From JBDUCV01 sp040003255 (GTDB taxonomy: Bacteria; Actinomycetota; Actinomycetes; Mycobacteriales; Jatrophihabitantaceae), in NCBI GenBank assembly GCA_040003255.1, contig JBDUCV010000004.1, forward strand, positions 1-58,719: a DNA stretch of 58,719 nucleotides. The letters are read 5' to 3'. Within the stretch, counting starts at the first letter, position 1. Each line of letters starts with the position of its first letter. The notes under the pieces are model-generated. The model ran no database searches. It was given only the letters and a program-made list of their open reading frames with translations, and was not told the DNA's origin. Both the position numbers and the translations under genes were made by a program. Below, piece by piece: positions 7,929-20,071 of this stretch.

Positions 7929-8366
7929 CTACTGCGCGGCAACGAGTTCCTCGAGCCGTCGTAGCGTGCGTCGCATCCCTACGCGGTTGCGGGCGGGGAA
8001 TCCGGTCAGTAGCAAGAACAGCTTGTTCTTAGCCCATCGGGCGTCCCACTGCTCGGTCACCAAAGTGCCTCCGGTTACCGGCTCGAACCGGTAGCTCCAG
8101 ACATGGCCGTTGAAGTGCCGCCAGGCGATGCGCCGCCCTTCGTCGAAGTCAACGACTGTGTTGAGGATCTTGTAGGGGGCACCAAGCTTCATGTCCATCG
8201 CGAACTTGGCACCTGGCCCGAGTCGGGCTGGTCCGCCGGAGCGGTTAGCTCGCACCGTGCCCGAGCCGTCCATCTCCGGGTGCATCGCCGGATCGGCGAC
8301 GATGTCGAACAAGGCCTGCGGATCGGCCTTGATGATCCGAGTCTCGGTGACGAGATATGCGCTCAC
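7929..8366 (-). CDS. SRPBCC (START/Bet v 1-like) family protein
   Basis: A 145-residue protein with the polyketide-cyclase/START-like fold: RIIKADPQALFDIVADP at the N-terminus (the usual opening strand and helix), a central WRHFNGHVWSYRFEP strand pair, TLVTEQWD, and a C-terminal helix GMRRTLRRLEELVA that normally lines the hydrophobic cavity. Such proteins bind small hydrophobic ligands; no catalytic role can be assigned. The frame stays open far upstream, but those codons are antisense to mshC; the GTG at 8366 gives the normal family N-terminus. It is divergent from mshC with 30 bases between starts. Confidence 0.85.
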   Translation of the reverse strand: MSAYLVTETRIIKADPQALFDIVADPAMHPEMDGSGTVRANRSGGPARLGPGAKFAMDMKLGAPYKILNTVVDFDEGRRIAWRHFNGHVWSYRFEPVTGGTLVTEQWDARWAKNKLFLLLTGFPARNRVGMRRTLRRLEELVAAQ

Positions 8367-8384
8367 CGCGTCGAGTCTGCCGGA

Positions 8385-8390
8385 TAGGTT
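8385..8390 (+). promoter_or_regulatory. -10 box for mshC (leaderless)
   Basis: TAGGTT ends six bases before the mshC ATG at 8397, so the transcript should start at or next to the A of the start codon. Confidence 0.55.
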
Positions 8391-8396
8391 TGGGCG

Positions 8397-9623
8397 ATGG
8401 AGTCCTGGACGTCGCCCCCAGTGCCTAAGCTGCCCGGCACTGGCCCGATGCTCCGGCTGCACGACACCGCGTCCGGGACAGTCGCGGCGACCGCACCGCA
8501 ATCCACCGCCCGGATGTACGTGTGCGGCATCACCCCGTACGACGCGACCCACCTCGGCCATGCCGCCACCTACCTCGCCTTCGACCTGGTCCAGCGCGTC
8601 TGGCGCGACGGCGGACGCGAAGTCGCTTACGTGCAGAACGTCACCGACGTGGACGACCCGCTGATCGAACGGGCCGTACAGATGGGCGAAAACTGGATGG
8701 AGCTGGCCGAACGGGAGATCGCGCGTTACCGCGAGGACATGACCGCCCTGCGGGTGCTGCCACCGGACCAGTTCGTCGGCGCGGTCGAGTCGATCAACGA
8801 GATCACCGAGGCGATCGGCGAACTGCTGGACAAAGGCGCCGCCTATCGCCTCGGCGAGGACATCTACTTCCCGGTCAGCGCGAGCGACACATTCGGCTAC
8901 GAGTCCAACTACGACGAAGCGACGATGCTTGCACTGTCCGCCGAGCGCGGCGGCGACCCCGATCGGGCGGGCAAGCGTGATCGGCTCGACGCCGTGCTCT
9001 GGCGCTCTGAACGGCCGGGCGAACCGTACTGGGACACCGATCTCGGCCGAGGGCGTCCCGGCTGGCACATCGAGTGCGCAGCGATCGCGTTGGCGAAGCT
9101 CGGCAGCGGCTTCGACGTGCAAGGGGGCGGCTCGGACTTGATCTTCCCGCACCACGAACAGACTGCGGCCCACGCCGAGAGCCTCACTGGGAAGCACCCG
9201 TTCGCGCGCGCGTACGTCCACGCCGGAATGATCGGCCTGGACGGGGAAAAGATGAGCAAGTCGCGGGGCAATCTGGTCTTCGTGTGGAAGCTGCGCGGTG
9301 CCGGCGTCGACCCGATGGCGATCAGGTTGGCGCTGCTCGACGGGCATTACCGCGCCGACCGTGAGTGGACGGGCGGGCGGTTGCCGGCCGCCGAGAAGCG
9401 CCTCGCCAGGTGGCGTGCCGCGGTGGCCCAGCAGAGCGGACCGGACGCCCGACCAATGCTTGCCCAGGTACGTGATCGGCTCTCCGACGATCTCGACACC
9501 ACCGGCGCCATCCTCGCCGTCGATAGCTGGTCGGCGGCCGTGCTCGACGCCGGTGGTCACGACGCGGCTGCTCCGGCACTCGTCCGCGAAACGGTCGACG
9601 CACTGCTCGGTGTCGCCCTGTGA
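8397..9623 (+). CDS. mshC: Mycothiol ligase MshC (cysteine:GlcN-Ins ligase)
   Basis: Catalyses ATP-dependent joining of cysteine to 1-D-myo-inosityl 2-amino-2-deoxy-alpha-D-glucopyranoside, a late step of mycothiol synthesis, in the cytoplasm. It is a class I cysteinyl-tRNA synthetase relative lacking the tRNA-binding C-terminus, and at 408 residues has the normal MshC length. Visible features: MYVCGITPYD with the zinc-binding Cys43, the HIGH-like HLGH at 52-55, GWHIECA (Cys227) and PHHEQ (His252) as further likely zinc ligands, and KMSKS at about 285-289. The ATG has a -10 box six bases upstream. It opens a three-gene unit; the next start overlaps its TGA by four bases. Confidence 0.96.
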   Translation: MESWTSPPVPKLPGTGPMLRLHDTASGTVAATAPQSTARMYVCGITPYDATHLGHAATYLAFDLVQRVWRDGGREVAYVQNVTDVDDPLIERAVQMGENWMELAEREIARYREDMTALRVLPPDQFVGAVESINEITEAIGELLDKGAAYRLGEDIYFPVSASDTFGYESNYDEATMLALSAERGGDPDRAGKRDRLDAVLWRSERPGEPYWDTDLGRGRPGWHIECAAIALAKLGSGFDVQGGGSDLIFPHHEQTAAHAESLTGKHPFARAYVHAGMIGLDGEKMSKSRGNLVFVWKLRGAGVDPMAIRLALLDGHYRADREWTGGRLPAAEKRLARWRAAVAQQSGPDARPMLAQVRDRLSDDLDTTGAILAVDSWSAAVLDAGGHDAAAPALVRETVDALLGVAL

Positions 9624-10411
9624 CCGCAGTAGACCGCGCGCGGCTCCTGCGGTCGCTACACCGGCCTGGCGATCCGCTGGTGCTGGTCAATGTCTGGGAC
9701 GTTGCCGGTGCTCGCACCGTCGCGTCGCAGCCGGGCACCCGCGCGATCGCGACGGCTAGCTGGTCGATCGCCGCCTCGCTGGGCGTTCCTGACGGTGAGG
9801 TGCTGTCCCTGACCGATCTACTGGCTGTCGTCGCCCGGATCGCCACCGCCGTCGAACTGCCGGTGAGCGCCGACCTGGAACTCGGCTACGGGGCGACACC
9901 CGCCGATGTGCGCGAGACGATCGCAGCGGCGATCGGCGCCGGCGCGGTCGGCTGCAACCTCGAGGACAGCCTCCCCGACGGTTCGCTGCGACCGCTCGAG
10001 GATCAACTGGCCCGGCTGCGTGCTGCACGCGAGGCAGCCGACGATGCCTCGTTGCCGCTGGTGATCAATGCACGCACCGATGCGCTCGTTGCTGGTGGCG
10101 ACCTCGACGAGGCGATCAGCCGCGGGCGCGCCTACCGCGCGGCGGGCGCCGACTGCGTGTTCATCCTCGGGGTGGACGAGCTGGTCGGCGTAGAAGCGCT
10201 GGTCGACGCGCTTGAAGTGGTGAGTGTGCTGGCCGGGCCGGGCCGACCGTCCGTCACCGAGCTCGCCTCGGCCGGGGTGGCCCGGATCAGCATCGGTCCG
10301 GGTGGGATGGGACTGGCCTACGCGGCGCTGGGCCACGCCGCCGCCGAGCTGACTGCTCACGGTGAGTACCCGGCCGAGCTGGCCTACCGTCCGCCGTTCC
10401 CACCTCGGTGA
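9620..10411 (+). CDS. Isocitrate lyase/phosphoenolpyruvate mutase family protein
   Basis: A 263-residue TIM-barrel protein of the ICL/PEPM superfamily, which makes or breaks C-C or C-P bonds next to a carboxylate. Family marks are LVNVWDVAGAR, SADLELGYG (metal-binding acidic residues), GCNLEDS, and VINARTDAL. The lyase Cys loop (KKCGH of isocitrate lyase) is not seen, so the true isocitrate lyase activity is unlikely and a small-acid lyase or hydrolase is more plausible. Start and stop overlap mshC and the EamA gene by four bases each, so all three are translated together; whether this means a role in mycothiol metabolism is only inference. Confidence 0.88.
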   Translation: MTAVDRARLLRSLHRPGDPLVLVNVWDVAGARTVASQPGTRAIATASWSIAASLGVPDGEVLSLTDLLAVVARIATAVELPVSADLELGYGATPADVRETIAAAIGAGAVGCNLEDSLPDGSLRPLEDQLARLRAAREAADDASLPLVINARTDALVAGGDLDEAISRGRAYRAAGADCVFILGVDELVGVEALVDALEVVSVLAGPGRPSVTELASAGVARISIGPGGMGLAYAALGHAAAELTAHGEYPAELAYRPPFPPR

Positions 10412-11376
10412 GCGATACCCGGCGTCCCGTGGTGGGGCTGGTCGCCGTTATCGCTGCCGCCGCATTGTTCGGGCTGAACGGCACGGTCAGCAAGCTGGCG
10501 CTGTCCACGGGCCTGACCGCGGAGCGCTTGGTGCAGATCCGCGCCGCAGGCGCGGCGACGTGCCTGCTGGTTGCCGCGTCGATGACCCGACCCCACAGCC
10601 TGCGCGCGGGTCCGCGCGAGGCCGCTTTCCTCGTTGGTGCTGGGGTGGTCGGGATCGCGCTGGTGCAGTGGCTGTACTTCATCGCAATCGACCGGTTGCC
10701 GGTCGGCGTCGCTCTGCTGCTGGAGTTCCAGGCACCGGTACTCATCGCGCTGTACGTCTGGATCGTCCGGCGCGAACCGGTGCGCAGTCGCCTCTGGGCT
10801 GCCCTGGCGTGCAGTGTTGTCGGGCTGATCGTCATCGCGAAGATCTGGCAAGGTCTCAGGTTCGACGGGCTGGGCGTGGTCGCGGCGTTGCTGTCGGCGG
10901 TGGCGCTCGCGGTGTACTACCTGACCGGTGAACGGGGCCTGACGCGTCGCGATCCGCTGAGCCTGGCGGCGTGGACGTTCTCGGCGTCAGCGGTGTTCTG
11001 GGCGGCCATCCTGCCGTGGTGGACCTTCCCGTTCGGCTCGTTGACCGAATCGGCCCGAGTTGGCAAGCTCGGCGCGGTCACTGGGCTCACCGTGCCGGTG
11101 TGGGCTCTCGTCGGCTATGTCGTGGTGCTGGGCACCGTTGTGCCCTACACCCTGGTTCTGGTCGGCATCCGGCACCTGGGCCCCGCGCGAACGAGCCTCG
11201 CAGGCATGACCGAACCGGTCCTCGCCGGACTGATGGCCTGGCTGGTCCTCGGCGAACGATTGACCGTGGTCCAGCTGATCGGAGCCGGAGTCGTCCTGGC
11301 AGGCATCGCGCTGGCCGAGACAGCACGCGTCAGCGCCGGATCACCCGACGAACAGGTCGTCCTGCCGACGAGCTGA
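10408..11376 (+). CDS. EamA/DMT-family membrane transporter
   Basis: A 322-residue protein with about ten hydrophobic helices arranged as two EamA repeats (roughly residues 8-140 and 155-300), as in RhaT/RarD-type exporters of amino acids and other small metabolites. Helix openings such as GLVAVIAAAALFGLNG and the charged loop FQAPVLIALYVW before the second half are typical. The substrate cannot be assigned. GTG start coupled by four bases to the upstream lyase. The C-terminus ends in a short polar tail (SPDEQVVLPTS). It ends the mshC unit and converges on a proline-rich frame. Confidence 0.88.
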   Translation: MSDTRRPVVGLVAVIAAAALFGLNGTVSKLALSTGLTAERLVQIRAAGAATCLLVAASMTRPHSLRAGPREAAFLVGAGVVGIALVQWLYFIAIDRLPVGVALLLEFQAPVLIALYVWIVRREPVRSRLWAALACSVVGLIVIAKIWQGLRFDGLGVVAALLSAVALAVYYLTGERGLTRRDPLSLAAWTFSASAVFWAAILPWWTFPFGSLTESARVGKLGAVTGLTVPVWALVGYVVVLGTVVPYTLVLVGIRHLGPARTSLAGMTEPVLAGLMAWLVLGERLTVVQLIGAGVVLAGIALAETARVSAGSPDEQVVLPTS

Positions 11377-11380
11377 CCGA

Positions 11381-11644
11381 TCAGAGCATCTCGACTGGCG
11401 GTCGAGGAGCCGGCTCGGCAGGTGACGGCACATCCGGACCCGGTTGGGGCATCGGGTCCGGCAGGGGCGTGGGTATCGGCGCCGGTTGCGGCGTGGGGGG
11501 CATCGGCGCCGGTGGCTGGGGCTGCGGCACCGGAGGTCCCGGCATCGGCATAGGCCCGGGCCGCGGCATCGGCGGAGGCCCGATCGGCGGTGGCTCGCCC
11601 AGTGAATCGGCGGTGTCGGCGGCGGATCCTTGAGAGGACGTCAT
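11381..11644 (-). CDS. Possible proline/methionine-rich small protein
   Basis: An 87-residue open frame, from residue 18 onward nearly all Pro with Met, Gly and Gln in a PMP/PQP rhythm (for example GPPVPQPQPP), with no hydrophobic segment or signal peptide. It lies downstream of the PAC2 gene on the same strand, after an 88-base gap. Low-complexity frames arise easily in GC-rich DNA and no ribosome-binding site or -10 box precedes the ATG, so it may not be a gene. The plus-strand frame here is Gly-rich and no better. If not coding, this 350-base interval holds nothing I recognise. Confidence 0.3.
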   Translation of the reverse strand: MTSSQGSAADTADSLGEPPPIGPPPMPRPGPMPMPGPPVPQPQPPAPMPPTPQPAPIPTPLPDPMPQPGPDVPSPAEPAPRPPVEML

Positions 11645-11732
11645 GGGCGCATCATCCGCGCGGACTTTTCCAGCCGCAAGCAGGCGCGAGATTGCCGTGC
11701 CCGGGCGCTGCGGCTCGGCCGGCGCAACCAGC

Positions 11733-12632
11733 TCAACCGCCGCCGGCGGTCCCGTGACCGAACCCGCCGCCTCGGTCGCGACGGCGCAGGTATCGCTCGA
11801 ACTCCCGCGCGATCGCGTCGCCCGACGTCTCGCGCATCACGCCACGGTCGATCTCGTCATCACGGTCCTCGAGGTTGCGGATGTACTCGGTGACCTCCTC
11901 GTCCTCGGCGGCCATCTCGTCCACCAGCTTCTGCCACTCGTCGGCCTGCTGCGGGAGCTCGGCCAACGGAACAGGCAGATCGAGAACTTCCTCGACGCTG
12001 TGCAGCAGCGCAACAGTGGCCTTCGGGTTCGGCGGCTGCGAGACATAGTGCGGGACACCTGCCCAGAATGAGATCGCCGGGACGCCGTTCGCCACGCAGG
12101 CGTCCTGCAAGATGCCGACGATGCCGCTCGGCCCCTCGTAGCGGGATTTCTCCAGGCCGTACTTAGCAGCTGACGCTTGGTCATAGGAGGTGCCGGTGAC
12201 CTGGGTCGGACGGGTGTGCGGGGTGTCGGACAGCAGCGCGCCGAGAGTGACGACGACCCGCACGCCCAGATCGCGGACGACGTCGAGGATCTCGTCGCAG
12301 AAGGCCCGCCACCGCATGTTCGGCTCGATGCCGCGGACGAGGACCAAGTCGAACTCGGCGCCCGGCGGGTGGCACACCGAAATCCGGGTCGTCGGCCAGG
12401 TGACCCGGCGGGTCACTCCGTCGACCAGCGACACGGTGGGCCGGTTGACCTGGAAGTCGTAATAGTCATCAGGATCTATTGCGGTCAGTGGCTCGGCGTC
12501 CCATATCAGCTCAAGGTGCTCGATGGCTCCGGTCGCCGCGTCGCCAGCGTCGTTCCACCCCTCGAAGGCGGCCACCAGCACCGCATCCTTCAGCTCCGGC
12601 CATCCGGATATGTCGACGGGCTGCTGGCTCAC
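11733..12632 (-). CDS. PAC2 family protein (proteasome assembly chaperone-like)
   Basis: A 299-residue protein of the PAC2 superfamily, whose archaeal/eukaryal members help assemble 20S proteasome alpha rings. Marks: LVAAFEGWNDAGDAATGAIEHL at the N-terminus split by the usual WNDAG turn, a central VVVTLGALLSDTPHTRP strand-loop, and SFWAGVPHYVSQPPNPKA. The C-terminal 70 residues are acidic and helical (EMAAEDEEVTEYI) followed by a basic/Gly tail. Actinobacteria carry such genes near the mpa/prc region, but a proteasome role in bacteria is not established. The GTG at 12632 has a TAGGCT box six bases upstream. It is divergent from metH. Confidence 0.88.
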   Translation of the reverse strand: MSQQPVDISGWPELKDAVLVAAFEGWNDAGDAATGAIEHLELIWDAEPLTAIDPDDYYDFQVNRPTVSLVDGVTRRVTWPTTRISVCHPPGAEFDLVLVRGIEPNMRWRAFCDEILDVVRDLGVRVVVTLGALLSDTPHTRPTQVTGTSYDQASAAKYGLEKSRYEGPSGIVGILQDACVANGVPAISFWAGVPHYVSQPPNPKATVALLHSVEEVLDLPVPLAELPQQADEWQKLVDEMAAEDEEVTEYIRNLEDRDDEIDRGVMRETSGDAIAREFERYLRRRDRGGGFGHGTAGGG

Positions 12633-12638
12633 CAGCCC

Positions 12639-12644
12639 AGCCTA
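12639..12644 (-). promoter_or_regulatory. -10 box for the PAC2 gene (leaderless)
   Basis: Minus-strand TAGGCT, six bases before the GTG start. The metH -10 box lies about 40 bases away on the other strand, so the two divergent promoters share one small region. Confidence 0.55.
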
Positions 12645-12682
12645 CGACCGGCTCGGATGCCGCCGACCGCGGTGCGGCTCGG

Positions 12683-12688
12683 TAGCCT
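12683..12688 (+). promoter_or_regulatory. -10 box for metH (leaderless)
   Basis: TAGCCT six bases before the metH ATG. With no leader there is no room for a cobalamin riboswitch, which many metE genes but few cobalamin-dependent metH genes carry. Confidence 0.55.
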
Positions 12689-12694
12689 GTTGGC

Positions 12695-16269
<3,575 letters not shown>

Positions 16270-16273
<4 letters not shown>

Positions 16274-16941
16274 CCCGGGGTCTTGGAGCTGTGCTGTTCG
16301 ACATGGACGGCACGCTGCTGGACTCGGAGAAGCTGTGGACGCTCGCGCTGGCCGACGTGGCAAACTGGCTCGGCGGTGAGCTGTCCGAGCGGGCACGTCA
16401 TCGCATGGTCGGCTCCAGCCTGGCCCGCTCGATCGCGATCCTGCACGACGACCTCGGTATCGCGGCAGACCCCGAAGGCAGTGCCGCATATCTCGTCGAG
16501 CGAACCGCTGAACTGTTCGCGACCGATCTGACCTGGAAGCCGGGTGCCGGTGCGTTACTGGCCGCCGTCCAGGCGGCCGGATTGCCGGCCGCGCTGGTCA
16601 CGTCCACCCACCGGCGGCTGACCGATATAGCGCTGGACATGATCGGCCGGCAGTTTTTCGCCGCGACCGTCTGCGGGGATGAGGTTGCCCATCCCAAGCC
16701 CGCAGCCGAGCCCTACCGGTTGGCGGCTTCCCTGGTGGGCATCGACCCGGCACAGTGCGTCGCCGTCGAGGACTCACCGCTGGGCGTCGCCTCGGCCGAG
16801 GCCGCTGGCTGCACGGTGCTGGCGGTCCCGAGTGAGGTGCCGATCGAGCGGGGGTCGGCGCGTACGGTCGTCGCCTCGCTGGACGGCGTCACGGTGGCCG
16901 ATCTCGCCGCCTTGCTAGACCGCGACGCGAAGGTGGGTTAG
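16270..16941 (+). CDS. HAD-superfamily phosphatase, subfamily IA
   Basis: A 223-residue haloacid-dehalogenase-fold phosphohydrolase. Motif I is LFDMDGTLLDSE (nucleophile Asp11, acid/base Asp13), motif II is LVTSTHR, motif III is HPKPAAEPY with the conserved lysine, and motif IV is VAVEDSPLGVASAEAAG. The helical cap (residues 20-85) is of the beta-phosphoglucomutase/phosphoglycolate phosphatase type, so a sugar phosphate or similar is a likely substrate. The GTG overlaps the metH stop by four bases, implying coupled translation; a specific link to methionine synthesis is not evident. The frameshifted DUF389 gene follows after five bases. Confidence 0.92.
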
Positions 16942-16946
16942 GCCGA

Positions 16947-17892
16947 ATGCCGATCTTGCACCTGCGTGTGGTCAGCCCTTCCGACAGCACCGCAGCTGTG
17001 CTCGACGCGCTGGCCGCCGAGCCCGGCGTAACCAACCTGACATTGATCGCCGGGGTGGTGCGCGAGCCGGCGGGAGACCTGGTGCTGGCCGACCTCGCCC
17101 GGGAGTGTGTGTCAGGCGACGCTCGACCGGCTGCGGGAGCTCGGCGTCGTGGAGCGTGGGTCGATAACGCTGGATCTGGTCGATACCGCAATCGGCGCCG
17201 GGCTGACCCGCGCCGAGGTCGAAGCGCCCGGCGAAGGAGCCGACGCGCTCATCTGGGACGACGTCGTGGCTCGCACCGGCGAGGACTCGACACTGACCTG
17301 GAGCTTCCTCGCGTTCATGACGCTAGCCACGCTGCTGGCAGGGATCGGCGTGGTGACCGATTCGCCGATCACTGTCGTCGGTGCGATGGTCGTCGGGCCG
17401 GAGTTCGGGCCTCTCGCCGGGCTCGCCGTGGGTCTGCTTCGGCGCAACGCCCTCGTCGTACGCCGGGCCGCGATCGCGCTAGGCGTCGGTTTCCCGTTCG
17501 CGCTGCTCGCGACGGCGGCCGCGACAGCCATTTGGCGAGCGACCGGGTTGGTCGACGCGTCCGACCTGTCCGGCCATCGCCAGACCGAGTTCATCTACCA
17601 CCCGGGTGCGTTCTCACTGATCACTGCCCTGGTGGCGGGGGCCGCCGGCACCCTGTCATTGACGTCGAGCCGCTCGGCAGTGCTCATCGGGGTGTTCATC
17701 TCGGTGACCACGATTCCGGCGGCGGGTAACGCTGCTGTCGCGGCGGTGCTCGGCCGATCCGGTGAGGCGTTTGGGTCGCTGGTCCAGCTGGGCATCAACC
17801 TGGCTGGCATCGTCACGGCCGCCTATCTGGTGCTGCTCGGCCAGGTGCGATTCGCCCGCCGCAGATCGAACCGGACGCGCTCGCGTAACTGA
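16947..17892 (+). pseudogene. DUF389 family membrane protein, frameshifted
   Basis: Two overlapping frames together make one DUF389 protein of about 315 residues. The first frame gives the N-terminal soluble part (LHLRVVSPSDST, then PGVTNLTLIAGVVREPAGD, split by a short loop); at 17103-17112 a GAGTGTGTGTC tract carries one base too many, and the second frame continues with LDRLRELGV, the linker, and six or so membrane helices including VVGPEFGPLAG, the family signature. The first frame beyond the tract becomes Arg-rich nonsense. A (TG)4 run is a classic slippage site, so this may be a real null, a phase-variable gene, or a sequencing error. The second part alone could initiate at the GTG at 17107 and make the membrane domain. 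Function of DUF389 is unknown. Confidence 0.8.
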
Positions 17893-17897
17893 CTCGG

Positions 17898-18818
17898 TCA
17901 GACGTCGAGAACCGAGGCAGTGCCCCCCGAGGCGGCGTACTCGGTTACGGTCGCCGCCCGTGGCGGGCCAGGGAACGGAGGCGGAGTGCCGCCGAAGGCC
18001 GGGCAGAGCGCCTGGTAGGAGCACCAGCCGCACAGCCGACTAGGACTCGGCCGGAACTCCTCGAGCGCCGTCGCCCGGCCGATCGCCGTCCAGATGGCGT
18101 GCAGCGTCCGTTCGAAGCGGAGGAGTTCGTCGGCGCTTGGGGCGTAGGTCAGGGTGTCGCGGTCGGCCAGGTAGATCAGCTTGAGTTGGGCTGGCACCAC
18201 CCCGCGCAGCCGCCACAGCACCAACGCATAGAACTTCATCTGGAACAACGCCTTGGCCTCGAACGCCTCGCGGGGAATCGCCCCGGTCTTGTAGTCGACC
18301 ACCCGCAGCTCGCCGGACGACGACTCGTCGAGGCGGTCTACGTAGCCGCGCAGCCGTAACCCGTCGATGACGACTTCGACCAGTTCTTCGCGGGCAATGG
18401 GCTCCAAGCGGGCGGGGTCCTCTAGTGCGAAGTAGCTCGCCACCAGCTCGCCCGCCGATTCCAGCCATTGCGTAATCGTTCCCTCATGAGGCTCGGTGGC
18501 GTCCGGCTCGGCGACGAATAAGTCCGTCAGCGCGGGATTATCGGCCACCAGTTGGTGCCACGCCGGTTCGACTAACGCGCGGGCGACGGGCAGCGTGCGT
18601 TCGGCGGGGGGTAGATCGAAGAGCCGTTCGAGCACGGCGTGCACCACGGTTCCGCGGACCGCCGCCTTCGACGGGATTTCCGGCAGCCGGTCGATCGATC
18701 TGAAGCGGTACAGCAGCGGGCAGGTCTTGAAGTCCGACGCACGCGAAGGCGACAGCGATCCGACAATTGCCTCGGCGATCGGCGCGGAGTGCACTTTGTC
18801 GATCGTGGAAAACTCCAT
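17898..18818 (-). CDS. RecB-family Fe-S nuclease (PD-(D/E)XK, Cas4/AddB-like)
   Basis: A single-domain exonuclease of 306 residues. The nuclease core includes GTVVHAVLERLF and the catalytic LRVVDYKTG motif near residue 210. Four cysteines fit a 4Fe-4S cluster of the AddB type: one near the N-terminus in FKTCPLLYRF and three near the C-terminus in LCGWCSYQALCPAF. Members of this actinobacterial family sit by trmI and mpa; no helicase is attached, and the in vivo role is unknown. The frame is open upstream, but the ATG at 18818 is chosen because TACAGT lies six bases before it and because family members start shortly before the LSPSRA segment. It converges on the DUF389 gene. Confidence 0.88.
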   Translation of the reverse strand: MEFSTIDKVHSAPIAEAIVGSLSPSRASDFKTCPLLYRFRSIDRLPEIPSKAAVRGTVVHAVLERLFDLPPAERTLPVARALVEPAWHQLVADNPALTDLFVAEPDATEPHEGTITQWLESAGELVASYFALEDPARLEPIAREELVEVVIDGLRLRGYVDRLDESSSGELRVVDYKTGAIPREAFEAKALFQMKFYALVLWRLRGVVPAQLKLIYLADRDTLTYAPSADELLRFERTLHAIWTAIGRATALEEFRPSPSRLCGWCSYQALCPAFGGTPPPFPGPPRAATVTEYAASGGTASVLDV

Positions 18819-18824
18819 GGCCGA

Positions 18825-18830
18825 ACTGTA
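18825..18830 (-). promoter_or_regulatory. -10 box for the RecB-like nuclease (leaderless)
   Basis: Minus-strand TACAGT six bases before the ATG at 18818; supports that start over upstream in-frame codons. Confidence 0.5.
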
Positions 18831-18914
18831 AGGCCGGGCGGCGACAAATTCGGGCACCACCGGCGAGGCGGGAGTCTGCCGCCACGGTTGGCAGTCCGGC
18901 CTCGGTCCGGCCCG

Positions 18915-18920
18915 TAGCAT
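18915..18920 (+). promoter_or_regulatory. -10 box for the M50 protease gene (leaderless)
   Basis: TAGCAT ends eight bases before the ATG at 18929. The overlapping GAGG just before the ATG is too close to serve as a ribosome-binding site. Confidence 0.45.
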
Positions 18921-18928
18921 CGTCGAGG

Positions 18929-20071
18929 ATGACTCGCAGCCGCCTCCAGCCTGCCGATTCGCGCGCAGCCCGGCTGCTGCCGGTCGGCCGGTTTTTCGGC
19001 GTCCCGCTGTACTTTGCGCCGTCATGGATTCTGATTGCGACCTTGATCACGGTGACCTACAACGGGATCTTTTTCGACGCGGTCGAAGGAATCAGCCGCC
19101 CGGCGTCCTACTTTGCAGCGGTCGGCTTCGCGATCGCGCTCGCGCTGTGTGTACTCGCGCACGAGCTCGGGCATGTGGCGGTCAGCCTGGCGCTGGGTAA
19201 GTCCGTGCGCCGAGTGGTGATCTTCCTGCTCGGCGGGGTGTCGGAGATCGAGCAGGACCTCGAACGGCCTCGTGACGAGTTCCTGGTCGCCGTTGCCGGG
19301 CCGGCCGTGTCCGTCGGACTCGCCACCGCGGCGTTCGGCGGCTTCTGGCTTGCCGCACCTGGCACCCTCGCCGCGGTGCTGTTCGCCCTGCTCGCCTGGA
19401 GCAACCTCGTCGTGGCCGGGTTCAATCTGCTGCCCGGGCTGCCGCTTGACGGCGGGCGGGCGTTGCGTGCCGTCGTGTGGAAGTTGTCCCGCTCGCGGGT
19501 GACCGGAACCCGGGTCGCGGCTTGGATTGGGCGGGCGATCGCGGTGCTCGTGGTGGTCCCTGGGCTGCTGCTGCAGCGAGACAACTGGGGGATCGCGACG
19601 GCGATGTTCGGCCTCGCGCTGGGCGCGTTCATTTGGTTCGGAGCCACTCACTCGCTGCGGATGGCGGAGCTGCAGGACCGGATGCCGGCCCTCGACCTGC
19701 CGCGGCTGATCCGCCCCGGATTGATGGTGCACAGCGACATATCGGTAGCTGAGGCGCTGCGCCGGATGTGGCACGCGAACGCCCGTGGCCTGGTGGTTGT
19801 CGACAGCGCAGACCGACCGCGTGCCATCGGCGACGAACGCCGGATCGGCGCGGTCGCGCCGGATCGCCAGGCGTGGGTCAACGTGGCGGAGGTGTCGCGG
19901 CCGATCGAGCCGGGCATGGTGCTACCGGTAACGCTCAGCGGGCAGGCACTCGTCGACGCGGTACGAAAGTCGCCAGCGACCGAATACCTGGTGGTGCACC
20001 CCGACGGCTCGCCGGCCGGGATCCTTGCTGCTGCCGACCTGGCAGCCGCGCTGACCGGCTCGCCGCGGTGA
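18929..20071 (+). CDS. Site-2 protease-type M50 metallopeptidase with CBS domains
   Basis: A membrane-embedded zinc protease of 380 residues that should cleave substrates within the membrane. Helix 2 carries the zinc site AHELGH (His78, Glu79, His82) and a later helix supplies the third ligand in NLLPGLPLDGGRALR. About six membrane helices span residues 20-235; residues 245-380 form a pair of CBS-like modules (MVHSDISVAEALRRMW and ATEYLVVHPDGSPAGILAAADL), which usually bind adenine nucleotides and regulate activity. The substrate is unknown. The ATG at 18929 fits the -10 box and the family N-terminus (LLPVGRFFGVPLYF). The stop overlaps the trmI start by four bases. Confidence 0.92.
   Translation: MTRSRLQPADSRAARLLPVGRFFGVPLYFAPSWILIATLITVTYNGIFFDAVEGISRPASYFAAVGFAIALALCVLAHELGHVAVSLALGKSVRRVVIFLLGGVSEIEQDLERPRDEFLVAVAGPAVSVGLATAAFGGFWLAAPGTLAAVLFALLAWSNLVVAGFNLLPGLPLDGGRALRAVVWKLSRSRVTGTRVAAWIGRAIAVLVVVPGLLLQRDNWGIATAMFGLALGAFIWFGATHSLRMAELQDRMPALDLPRLIRPGLMVHSDISVAEALRRMWHANARGLVVVDSADRPRAIGDERRIGAVAPDRQAWVNVAEVSRPIEPGMVLPVTLSGQALVDAVRKSPATEYLVVHPDGSPAGILAAADLAAALTGSPR

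Noticed and set aside
8367..9560. Long upstream extension of the SRPBCC frame
   Set aside because: Antisense to mshC; the SRPBCC N-terminus begins at the GTG at 8366.
12633..12694. Cobalamin riboswitch before metH
   Set aside because: Only about 60 bases separate PAC2 and metH, and a -10 box sits six bases before the ATG.
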